From Ischnura elegans (taxonomy: Eukaryota > Arthropoda > Insecta > Odonata > Coenagrionidae): 64,000 bases of DNA. The notes under the pieces were generated by a model that was not told where the DNA came from, made no database searches, and worked only from the letters and a program-made list of their open reading frames with translations. Made by a program: the position numbers and the translations under genes. Shown here piece after piece: positions 45,986 to 57,300 of this stretch. Positions within the stretch are counted from its first letter, which is position 1; each line of letters starts with the position of its first letter. The stretch covers positions 54,658,968 through 54,722,967 of the forward strand of contig NC_060257.1 in the NCBI RefSeq assembly GCF_921293095.1, in the 5' to 3' direction.

Positions 45986-46206
45986 TATTTTAAAAAATAA
46001 CACGAAGATGGCAATATTCCACAAGTTTATTGTCCGTACAACGCGTTCCGACAGTTAGGGCATTATCAAGTCAGTCACTTGATAATGACCTAACGGTCGA
46101 AACGCGTTGTACGGACAATAAACTTGTGGAATATTGCCGTCTTCGTGTTATTTTTTAAAATACTGAGAATGTCATTCCACTACATATCGCCTGCTTCTGT
46201 TACTTA
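45986..46206. mobile_element. Hairpin insertion resembling a minimal PLE end
   Basis: A 221-bp insertion with a perfect 11-bp duplication CATTTGTTGAG (45975-45985, 46207-46217); the empty site is at about 6170. It consists of about 85-base inverted arms around a 5-base centre, followed by a one-sided tail of about 35 bases. The right arm contains a GACC-TAAC-GGTC stem followed by GAAACGCGTTGTA, similar to hammerhead-bearing PLE ends. Layout and duplication length match the PLE at 35964-38394 without its coding body. Confidence 0.6.
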
Positions 46207-46860
46207 CATTTGTTGAGGTTTTCACTCATCCAGTTCTCGCTTACAAAGGTATATGACTGTAAATGTGTTATCAAGTAGTATATGACCATATATACATTGT
46301 ATGGATATGATCATATTATGAGATGGAGTATCCCTGCATGCTGTGGTCAAGCCCTCCTGTACGATTCACAAAGCTCATTCAGTGATTGGTACTTGATTTT
46401 TTCTTCATTATTTTTCATTCTTATTTAATTTAAATAGGAGTCCCTGCCCCCTCCCTCATGACTACCTGTGATCTAAAATATGTATATGGGACTTTTAGTT
46501 TACACTTGTTGTTCCAGCCGTTACCTAAAAATTATATGTAGGTACCAACCTACGTATATTATTAATATATTAAATAATAAATTAAAAAGGATATAAACGA
46601 TTTCCTAATTGAAAAGGACATATAAATACTTGGAAATAACTTTAAAAGGATAAATATACATAATATTGTCCAGATTAAGAGTTATAACTACACTTCTGGA
46701 AGGGCTACAATTACAAGGACGAGTAACCTAAAATAAAGGCTACGGGTGCTCAGATATCTCTATCTCTTGCATTTTCCATGATGACATGATCATTTTAAAA
46801 TATGGATATTTAATGCAGAAATATTTTAATAACTAAAATGATTTTTTTCTTATTCTCAGG

Positions 46861-47004
46861 ATGATACTGGAGGCCCCCTTGTACATGAGGGAAAGCTAAT
46901 AGGGATGGTGTCTTGGGGTCAACGCTGCCAAAACTCGGACGACACTGTAGTTTACGCAGCCATTGCACCAATCCATAAATAGATAAGAAAACATCTGAAT
47001 ACAT
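46861..47004 (+). pseudogene. Dead last exon of a trypsin-like protease, copy B
   Basis: After a TTCTCAG acceptor it reads DDTGGPLVHEGKLIG, then MVSWGQRCQNSDDTVVYAA and IAPIHK, then a TAG stop, then IRKHLNT and TAA. It is the S1A active-site exon with Thr for Ser195 and Asp for Gly193. The internal stop differs from the lesion in copy A (8075-8221), and the copy A frameshift is absent. Both copies share the Thr, so this substitution predates the duplication. The other exons are not found in the window. Confidence 0.85.
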
Positions 47005-47107
47005 AATGAAAGATGCACACTCCTTAGTAAATTTTTATCCTTTTTTCCTGGATGTGAAGTAGATGAAATATACACGTAAATTTATGTGGGGCAAAAGCCG
47101 ATATATA

Positions 47108-47287
47108 TAGTCTGCCCGGAAAGCAGAAGGTCCGTGGTTCGATTCCCGGTTCAGGTGAACTTTTTTCCATGTGTTTTCGGCCTTCATTCCATCTCCACGC
47201 CACAGTGTGTCATCGTCCTGCATTTATGTTTCTATCTCTTTCTTTCAATTTCTATTATGTGTTATTATGATTATATATATATATATA
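47108..47287 (+). mobile_element. 5'-truncated tRNA-derived SINE, copy B only
   Basis: Inserted in a TATATA run that is uninterrupted at about 8319. It begins with the 3' half of a tRNA-like sequence (stem TCTGC/GCAGA, then B box GGTTCGATTCC), continues about 100 bases and ends in a TA repeat. It is not a tRNA gene, because the 5' half is absent. Confidence 0.65.
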
Positions 47288-48244
47288 TCGGACCACGGCA
47301 CTTATAAGAGGGTTAAATAAGGATACTCAATACATATTTCTCTCTCTCTGATCAACACGTTGCATACAGCATTGTTTTAATCCCTCATGCACCTCCTTTC
47401 TGGAAGGTATTTAAACTGGAACACTTTAACGTGCACTCCTCTCTTTTGTTTCATAATTTTTAAAATGATTTTTAATGGAATTTTTTTGTAGTTGCACAGG
47501 TATGATGTTAGCAATCCATTTATATGTGATGTATATTGGTGAAAGTAGCAACTATGAAGACAAATTTTTAAACAAAAAAAAATGTGTGGCATCCTAAAAG
47601 TGTAAAACTTACGAAAAAATCACATTATTAATGATTTTTGTCCATTTCATGAGAACAAACATAGATAATTAACCCTTATCCGGGCAAGGAGGGTCCAACG
47701 GACCCTACAGCCTTTATTTCAGGTTATAACATGAGAACAAAATATCCCAGTGCTGTGAATTTCTGTGACTTTGTTCATACGGATAAATGGAATAAGAAAA
47801 GTATATTTTTAAATTTAAAAAAATATTTCTTTTTTGTTTATGGTAAATTTAAACTTTTCCTGACGTAACCGGGCAAGCTGGGTCTGATGGACCCTTTACA
47901 TACACGATCAGTTGCACATCATTAGATGGTTAATATAAAAGGTATTATGTTGTCATTTTTCAAGTATTATTTGGGAATGATCACATGTTCATCTAAATAA
48001 CCCCTAACTCAGTGGCGTATGGCAGGAGGTGAATGTTCACCAGTTATGCAACACGCTGCACTTGGATGCTTACGAGCATATATATCCAGTTTGTGTTGGC
48101 TTCAATCACGAAGTTTATTTTTGCTATCAAGGCAGGAAAATGTAATAAGTGTAAATTAAATGACTAGATTATGTACGCAGAATGTTATTCTAGGTAGCAT
48201 GGGTGGTAAGATAGGGGCAGATATAGGGGAAGGTGAAAAGGGAA

Positions 48245-50667
48245 TTAGTCCAGGAAATGAAGCTCCTAAAATTGCTAAACCTTGCAATTTTTTCAAACTG
48301 AATCGATTTGCATAAAAATTTGGGATTAGACTAACCATACCCCCTACTTCAAATTCTATATTATGCCGAAGGGCGCTTTTTATTTTTTAGGGGTGAAAAC
48401 TACCCCTAAATTCTAAAACTTATAAAATTTTATTATCAAGCTAAATAAGGGTCAAATTTAGTTTGAATTAGTTTTATAATTATATTTTTATGGTTGTAAA
48501 ATAATTTTAGAGTGTTTCAACCCTTAATAATCAACCCTAATTGGGGGTTAATTAAAAAAAAATAATTTTCAAACTGAATGGAATTGAATAAAAATTTGGA
48601 ATTAGATTAATCATACCCCCTTTAAAATATTTTTCAAACTGAATCGATTTGCATAAAAATTTGGGATTACACTAATCATAACCCCTTCTTCAAAATCTAT
48701 ATTATGCCAAAGGGCGCTTTTTATTTTTTAGGGGTGAAAACTACCCCTAAATGCTAAAACTTATAAAATTTTATTATCAAGCTAAATAAGGGTCAAATTT
48801 AGTTTGAATTAGTTTTATAATTATATTTTTATGGTTGTAAAATAATTTTAGAGTGTTTCAACCCTTAATAATCAACCCTAATTGGGGGTTAATTAAAAAA
48901 ATTATTCTACCGCAAAAAATTAATTATTTATCACATTGTGTTGATTTAGGAATGCTGTTGATTGAAAAATGTACAATTTCATTTAAAAAATTGTCAACCC
49001 TTAAAAACCACCCCATGTTATGCTTAATTGGCATAAGTAGGAATAAAGTCAAATCACAGAATCAGAAGGCGTTCGAAAGATGTACTGTATCTTCTTATTC
49101 TCTTTCTTACTCCTTTTATTATATATTCACTTTTTTCTCTGATGATTTTAATCACAGCACAGAAAAGATATAACAATAGGATAAACAGAACAAAATTCGT
49201 CATGGTGACGTAAACAAATAAATGTATATTTATGTAGACATTACTGGAAACACTATCAAACGGAGACTGTATGGCTTCCAGTCTTCCCGCCGCATGCATG
49301 CAAACAGGTCACATGCGAGGGAGAGCATACATACTCACATATGTGTATGTATATATAGATCTTATGGGTATGTGTGTTTATATTGTATTAAATTTGAGCG
49401 CATCGTTAGCTTCGAACGTAAAGCAGACAAATTATATACTGGTTATGAGGAATGTTATGCTCTGAAATGTGGTTTTCGAATTTTTCAAAAATAAATTTGA
49501 TTGATATTTTAAACATAGCTCCTTTATTTTTAATGATAGAAAGTTCATGTACATATGTATTTTGTAGATTTTTTTAAGGAATACAAGGCTATGTGAATGA
49601 AATTTCTTTCAAATCCCTAATTGTGAACGGGGAGGGGTTTAATGGGCTGGAATAAGGTGGTGCTCCCTTGTAAATAGAGGTTTTAAACATCAATATCTCA
49701 CCAAATATTTATTGTACAGAAAATTAAAACAAACCAAAGTATTTAAAAATAAAGAAGCTGCAAATCATTACTCTTGAATTTTTTTCATATCTACAGTTTT
49801 TTTGGAGTTATTTTGAAAAAAAGAGATTTTTTAACGAAATTGTAGAAAACGGCTTTTCACTTTTACCTTGATTTTTTTCAAAATTGAGAATTGTAAATTT
49901 ACCAAACTTCTAGTATCAATTAAAAATACTTAAATAAAGAGAAATTATGAAGGGAATTAATCAATTTTGACTAGTGTGGTAATAAGGAGTTGTTTTCACT
50001 GATGTTTTCGTAGAAAAAAGTAGGGACTGATCTTATTTTTAATCATAACTCGCTCAAATTTCATGATAAAAATTTTTTTTTCTCATTATAAGAAAGCTTT
50101 TTTTAAATACTTTTAAACTAATTGAATAAGTTTTCCTCGAAAAATACAGTTTTCTCGCTATTTGATATTGAATCTTTCAAATTTAGCATTTGACAAACAA
50201 AAGGTAACCATGAACAAGTTGTAGCTCAGTCCGAATTGGTCATATAGGAAATATAAAATAAGATATTTATTTAATTTTTTACAAGCTACAGTTTTGTAGT
50301 TGACAATTTCCTGATAAATTTAATACTTTTCAAGTTATTTGCCAATAACCGATTAAAATCGTTGATTTTTTCGTGATAAAACTGTTACTTTCAATCGCAA
50401 ATAACTCGAAAAATATAAATTTGACGAAAAAAATGGTATTAACATTTTATTCTTAGAATTTCATTTTCTATCGATTCCTGTGGTCAAAATACAATTAAAA
50501 TTTTCCACCCCCGAGATGGGGTGGAAACCACCCCCAGGGTAAAAGCGCCCGTCGGCATGATATAGATTTTGATTCTTGGTATATTCCCTACTTATTGTGA
50601 AAATTTCAAGAAAATCCATTCAGTTTGAAAAAATTGCGAGCCAAAATGCTTCATTTCCTGGACTAAA
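48245..50667. mobile_element. Unclassified long-TIR element nested in piggyBac
   Basis: A 2.4-kb block with imperfect inverted ends of about 170 bases starting TTAGTCCAGGAAATGAAGC. The left side has a direct repeat of about 260 bases (about 48295-48550 and 48635-48895). The interior is AT-rich, and short open frames there have no recognised domain. The target duplication is not resolved. Confidence 0.6.
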
Positions 50668-51789
50668 TATAGAGTAGGCTGGAGAGTCACTGGTGCATTA
50701 CGGTTGGAAAATCCTGGTAAAGGAGAGTGAGATGGGAGAGGAATGAACAATACGCAACAAACATCATTATCTCTAACCATAAATGAAGGATGGAGACAGT
50801 TTTGTTTATTCTTTCGCTTATTGCTATTGTACCGTGGCGGTCGCTGAAGGGCATATGCTAAGAGAAATTTTCCTTCAGTTGGATTGAGTCACCGGGAAAC
50901 CCCTAGGGAATGATCACTAAAACGATCCAGTTGTTTAAAAAAAAAACACTGTTCCTCGGAATGTATTTGTAGCGTCCATTCAAGGGATAAAGGAAAGGAT
51001 ATATCCTGTCATACAGAAAGCATGCAGATGATTTCGCTTCGAATTTGAAAGCTCCTGTTCATTATCATTCTCGTAAAAATCCTCCACCCGTATTCCGAAC
51101 CCTAACGCATTGATGACAGTCCATCCTTCCCTGTTTCCTCCTTCTCGTGCACTCCCCGCCCCATCTTTCCACCATCTCTCACCTCTACATCCTCCATCCT
51201 TGTTTCCCATATAAACTACGGCATGTATGAAAAAAGAGTAGAGTGCTAGCAAAGTGCTACTGGGCAACGTAGATGAATGCATATAAGATGTTTCATATCA
51301 CTGATTTCAAAAATATGGGCTTTTATACGGAACTACCGCCTAAATATGAAATTCTTTTTGGGTAAAAGTAACACAGTCATCGGAGTGATGGCAAGTATTT
51401 ACAAGTTTCCTTCACGAAGACATCACATGCCCATGTAAGTTCTAGTAGATTAGTACTGAGGAAGTAATTTGTATTTTTAGAGAAATTCTATGAAAATACA
51501 TATTTTTTTATAATTATTAGATCATGGCCAGAGAAAAGTTTTGTCTCAAGGTGGCACACAAAAACGGCTGAACATTGAATAAACTAGTGACGATGATTTG
51601 GATGACCAGCCCATCGTAGAGGAGAGTTCCAATGAAGAGCAATGCCTGTTTTGGATTGAAGAGTTGTACAGCATCTCACTGAACCATACCAAAATAAGAA
51701 CAGAAATGAAAGGAGTGACAAACATTTCTCTGTTATAAATTTTGCATAGAGCCTTCTGAGTTATGTTGGAACTATGGGAAAGTATTAGC
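50668..51789. other. piggyBac interior, no clear coding left
   Basis: Between the nested element and the transposase remnant. Short open frames only; the N-terminal part of the transposase may have decayed here. Confidence 0.4.
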
Positions 51790-52140
51790 GATTTATTCCA
51801 GAAAATTTTCAAGCCAATAAAAGTGGTAAAGTCGTTTCTTCATGGTTTGGTTTCACCAAAAATGGTATGTTTGTGTCATTGCCCAAGATGAAAAGTTGGC
51901 TGGTAGGTCTTCAATGATTCATGCATCATAATGAAATTATTGAAGACGTCAATGCTAAACCTGAAATTATCAGTCACTACAACTGCACCAGAGGTGAAGT
52001 CGATTTCCTTGACGAGTTGATAAATACGCACATGAGTAAAAGACACACAAATAGTTGGCCTTTTGCATTTTTCATGAGTGACTTGCATGTGAGTAGAGTA
52101 GCAGTGTATGTGGTGTGGATGAATACTGATCTAAATTGAA
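51790..52140 (+). pseudogene. piggyBac transposase remnant (C-terminal part)
   Basis: Shifting frames give SSWFGFTKNGMFVSLPKMKSW, then MHHNEIIEDVNAKPEIISHY continuing NCTRGEVDFLDELINTH and RHTNSWPFAFFMSD. This matches the late catalytic region of PiggyBac transposases (KPEII..YN.TKGGVD..D), including the Asp after GEV. Stops interrupt both sides, so the protein is dead. Confidence 0.8.
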
Positions 52141-52857
52141 ATGTTGGTAAACATTATTCAAGAAGACTATTAATTCAAAGTTCCTCCAATATTCTGGCTA
52201 AGGTCCACATTGAAAGACGATCCAACTTGGGTTTGTCTGGGAACACAGGCAAAGGACTTTTTGATGAAGGAATTTCTGAGCCAAGACATTCATCAAATTA
52301 TAGTATAACAAAAAATAGATAATATGTACGCCCATAACGGAAACAATAAGAAGAAAAACATATTTGCAACAACTGTGAGCAATCGGTATGCAATGAACAT
52401 AGTGAGGTAAAACGTTTAAATCAAAAGTGAAAAAAGCTTTGAGGGGTAGCCTATCCTGGACTCGTAGATAAATTTTTTTTTTCCCTCAAACAATAAGTTT
52501 TGATGTTCTACAGTGTCTAGTTTCATAAGTAAACAAAATTTAATTATCCCTTATGCTAATTAATTCTAAATTTAAATCATTTCCACCAGAGATCAATTTT
52601 ATGAAGGATGAGTCATAATTTTTTTAGATTTCAAATTTTTGTTACTGATTAACATGTAAAATTTTCATTTATGAACATTAAAATATATTTTGAAATCATT
52701 GATTTTGTAATAATTTGCACTATTTGACAAAAAACAATGATAGTTATGCTAGCAGGTTGGCCCACTTGAGCAAAAAGAAAAAAATTAACAAGGAGGGTCC
52801 ATTGGGCCCTGCTTGCCCGGTTACGTTAGAAATTTGAGGTGCCCGGATAAGGGTTAA

Positions 52858-54168
52858 ATAAAATTGTCAAAATAAAAGGAGTCAACAGTAAAAACGAGAA
52901 TTCTTGCCATCCGTCCTGGTTCCGGTAAAATGCATAAGTGATGGGGTTTTCCTGATCTGTATGCAACACATTACAGTCCATTTTTTTATCAACAACTCCC
53001 CTACTAATTGTACTAAAATTTGTAAGACTGATTATTTATTTTTTCATATTATTTATTTTCACTGTGAACAAATTTTTACGAACTTTGATGGTTGACAATG
53101 CTAATTTTTGTGATACATTTTGTATTTTGTGGTTTTTGCTCAACTTTCCAGTGCTTGTAGGCATAATTGGCATTTTTGTACAATTGAATTCCTTTTTCAG
53201 ACTTTACTACCACATGCAAACCCTGAAAACAGGAACCGAAACTCTTTCAGTGGCATATAAGTCCATAAAGCTATTTCTTCTTTAAATTTATGAAAACAAA
53301 CTGTGTATAGTTATATTGGCACATATGCTGCCATCACTTGGCGAATATTGCAAAAGAATTAACATATGCATGACTTTTAATATTGAATGTAAAGTAATAC
53401 ATGTACCTAACAATATGTTATTGAAACTCATGTTCACTGTTCATTAACCCTAAAAGTGCCAACATTCACCTTTCCATGTCAATTTTCTTTGTTTATAAAA
53501 TTATTTCACTGATATGATTTTTTAAATAGTTTATTTAACATGTACTCAAGAAGAGAATTTTTCTGCACTCAGATAAATTGTCAGTACATACGTCATACGG
53601 GCCCCAGATGCTATACGAGCAGTCAGGAGAATTACATCATCTTTGATTACCAATGCAAGCATGAGGCACAGAACTCAGAGAAACATCTCTACATAATCAC
53701 TTATTAAAATTGCCTATGGTTGGAAAGTTTCCTTTGATTGATAGAGTATTAATAATCCTTATTTAAGCCAAGGGCTACCAGCTAGCAGGGTACTCTGCTA
53801 CCTGCTAGCATCCTGCGTCGTATCAGCGTTCTAAGCCTCGCCCCAAGGTCACCTCACTTGCGGCAGCGGGAACCAGAACGACGTCACACGGAGTTTCCCC
53901 AGCATTCATGCTTAACCGTCGCATTTTCGGGTGCTTGAAAATTTTCACTTTTCATTTCATCGTGAAAAATAGATCTCGTCATTTAAAAATCTAAAAGCGT
54001 GAAATACGTACTCCAGGAGTAATAATCTTTCGATTTAGGCATTCAAAAAAATAGGAAACCACCCTATTTGTATGATTTATTAAAAACACAAGTTTTCAGA
54101 CAATGTAATTTTACAAAATATATCTAATGGTCATACATGTATATAGGCTAATCAGCCAATACTCTCCA
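52858..54168. repeat. Spacer copy B, distal part, to gene 3
   Basis: Matches 8706-9106 and 11549-12454 of copy A, without the THAP element. Non-coding; includes the 3'UTR of gene 3. Confidence 0.65.
54076..54081 (-). promoter_or_regulatory. Polyadenylation signal of trypsin gene 3
   Basis: AATAAA on the minus strand, at the position conserved in genes 1 and 2. Confidence 0.75.
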
Positions 54169-54321
54169 TCACTTCTTCAAGCCAGTTTCCTCGGCTATGA
54201 ATGCCTTCATTGACGATACTTTGGCGTAAACTCCTGGGTATCCTCTTCCTCCGCAACCTAACCCCCAGGATACAATGCCGTACAGCTTATCATTGGTGAC
54301 CACAGGACCACCACTATCACG
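54169..54321 (-). CDS. Trypsin gene 3, last coding exon
   Basis: Encodes R-DSGGPVV to IAEETGLKK and TGA. Arg at position 193 is shared with gene 1, so the change predates their duplication. Confidence 0.9.
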   Translation of the reverse strand, partial: RDSGGPVVTNDKLYGIVSWGLGCGGRGYPGVYAKVSSMKAFIAEETGLKK

Positions 54322-57300
54322 CTGTGAGGGAATTGAGAGAATGATTTATCCATTCACCAAAAATCATTTAAAATCTCTATAAAATATCTCCAAGTATGGA
54401 ATACCCTCATGACTATTGCTAGCTAATACATGTGGACCAGACCAATCTAGGTAATTAGATTATTATGGTAAGGATAATAGTGACCATGAAAAATTTTGAA
54501 TTATAATCTCAAATGTAATGATTATGTATCTGAATATCCCCCGCCATTATGCTTATATTATTACGTTGTTTTTTTTGTCCTTGTTTTGATGCATGTATTC
54601 CCTTCTGGTGAGTGTGTGCTTTCATGATAATGGTGGAATAAAGCTTCTTGAGAGTAAGTGTCCGCTGGGTACAATAATTCTAAATACGTACAGCAAAACA
54701 TGCTTATAAGGATCACGCCTATACTGAGGGTAGTTTCTGGTCTTTTGGACTTTGCTACGATAGCCTATGTTAATTTCCCTGCATGTTTTGAGTTCGGATG
54801 CTAAAAAATCCCTGCTATTACGAAATATTCTTTGGTCCCTTGAGGAATTATTTCCTCTTTTAAAAAGACATTAAGGCCACCATTGATACTTAACCGTTCC
54901 TTACCTTATCACCGGTTGTTATCACATGTGGATATCACCTCATAGTTCTACTGTAGATCTTAAAATTCTTCCCTTTACTGCTGTTTAATGGAAAAGGTGG
55001 GACAATAGTTAATCATTACGAATCTATTGCTACAATAAAGACGATTTATGGAATATTAGCCGGCAAAACTGTGATGCGTATGGCAAAATCCTTCATTATG
55101 CATTTAACAAAATCTCGTTAATTACAAAATGGAATAATGATCCCCTGAAATTCGATATAAGTAAGATTTATTGTATTTAGTAAATATCTCAGTGCCTACA
55201 TGTTTATGTGCTTCCAAAAGCTTCAAAGCTGACATTTCATACAATTTTTCAAGTTCAAATCTGAAAGGGTGAATGGTAATTAATTGGACCAGACCAATCT
55301 AATTAGATTATTATGGTAAGGATAGTAATGACCATGAAAAACTTCATTTGTCAAAGAGAAAATTAAGAGAAATATAAATTCTGAATTTAAGACGCATTTA
55401 TGGCCAATACAACAGCACCCATATTGACAAAAGCATTAAAATACTATTGTGCATATACTGATAATAATATGTATGACAAAAAAAATTAAAAGTCTGAAAC
55501 TTCCAAACAATTTTTCATTCAGTAAACCCCCACCAAGAGCCATGCTCAAGGAAAATACAACTTGTTTCTCAGGGTGGGTGCATAAAATCAATATATAAAT
55601 TATGTAATTAATAAATACATTTTTACCTATGTTTGCATTCACCATGAGGCACTAGTATGAAATGCACAATTTGGTATCAGAAGTTCACGATGAGCTGGAC
55701 TTGTCATTTCAGCACAGGGTGTTAATGACATCTATTGTTGTACATTGGATGATGGTGCAATGCATTTTATTTGTAATATCAATTCCTTCACTGCAAAAAT
55801 GCTCAATGACCGCCCACTGAAACAAATCCGCTCATCTAGGAGCCCAACAATACGAATGCTCTCAGCTGGCAGTAGCCGGAGCATAAACGCTCACCTCCAA
55901 TTCTCTGCTACGATATTATAATTGGGCTCCTAGATGAGCGGATTTGATTCGGTAGGCGATTGCTGAGCCTTTGTGCCGTGAAGGTATCGTTATGTTGTAA
56001 AGGCTTTAGCCAGTGAAATAAATATATCATTTATTACTATAGAAGATATAAAGTATCTAAATTCAATTTACCTGACAAGCATCCTTGCCTCCTTCCTTCA
56101 CTCCAGCACAGAACATTTGATCTGTAATCCCGTTGGACGTTTTGTAAGCCAGAGCACACTCATTCTGGTCATATACAGGGACTGTAACCTTCTGAAGGAA
56201 TTTAGCGTTAGGGCCTTCTTCCTGAGGAAATGGAATTGTTCATCATTATTTTAAGAGAGCATCTATAAACCAACATTGAAGAATTGTTAAAAACTTGAGT
56301 TATCATCTTCAACATTGTAATGGTACCAACCCTCATCAAAAGTTACATCATCTAAAGTTTTAAAATCTTGACTATGTTAAAATATTTGTTTGCTAAAAAT
56401 ACATATTGAAATTTGGCATTCATGGGTTCAAATTGCGAACAACCATTGAAAATACTAATGCTTGAAAAATATATTGTAATTTTTTAATCAAACTTTAAAC
56501 TAATGATGAAAACTTATTTAATTTCTCTATGGTGGTTTGCCGTGGAACAGAAATAGTTATTATAAGTAGGGGTACCTACTTAGGATAGGAACTCAGAAGT
56601 ACATATAAGCATGGTTTCTCAGAGCACTGTGCACTGAAACTTAGAAATTCAGTAGAATCCTGATTTAAGGTTTTTCAGCGGGGACACAATTTAAAACACT
56701 AAATGAGGACCTGCCATTTTTTTCAGGTTTTAGGGTCTGTAATGATTGGAATGGCTTTTTATGAATAAAAAATATTATTTGAAGTAACTAAAAGTTGCTG
56801 CATGCAGCAACAAATTCATTGATTAAATGTTATTTGCCGAATTAAGGTTGAATAATACTTTTCAGGAATCAGCTAAAAAAATGGGTAGTAAAAATAAGTA
56901 ATGAGAGGATAACAATGGTTTTAATGAAATATTTTAAGAAAATTCTAATAAACGTCAACTTAAAAGCATTCCCACACAGATTATTATTATGGAAATTAGT
57001 GTTTCCATTTTACGCATATTTCAGTGGCCTCGAAGAAAATTTAAAATTTTTTCTGTAAAAGTGACATGTAGGTGACTATAGCATTTCTAATATAATAAAA
57101 AAGGTGTAAGTAGGTACTCGAAAAATTCGTCATTGCATCAATGAAGATGAGTGAAATAAAGGGACAGCAGAAGATCGCTAATCCCGAATTCTTAACTACC
57201 GAATATCTAGGAAAAGGGAGATTTACTGGAATTTTGCCAATTTAACGTTTTCTGTTGCCTCGGCGAAACGAGCGATTTATGAGCCTCCTGTGCGCACATT

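Larger units (their letters stand above)
47673..52853 (+). mobile_element. piggyBac-type transposon, decayed, 5.2 kb
   Basis: Inverted ends CCCTTATCCGGGCA, flanked by TTAA on both sides (47669-47672, 52854-52857). The uninserted TTAA is at about 8702. Subterminal GGGTCC/GGACCC motifs recur near both ends. It encloses a second TIR element (48245-50667) and a broken transposase (51790-52140). Confidence 0.85.
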
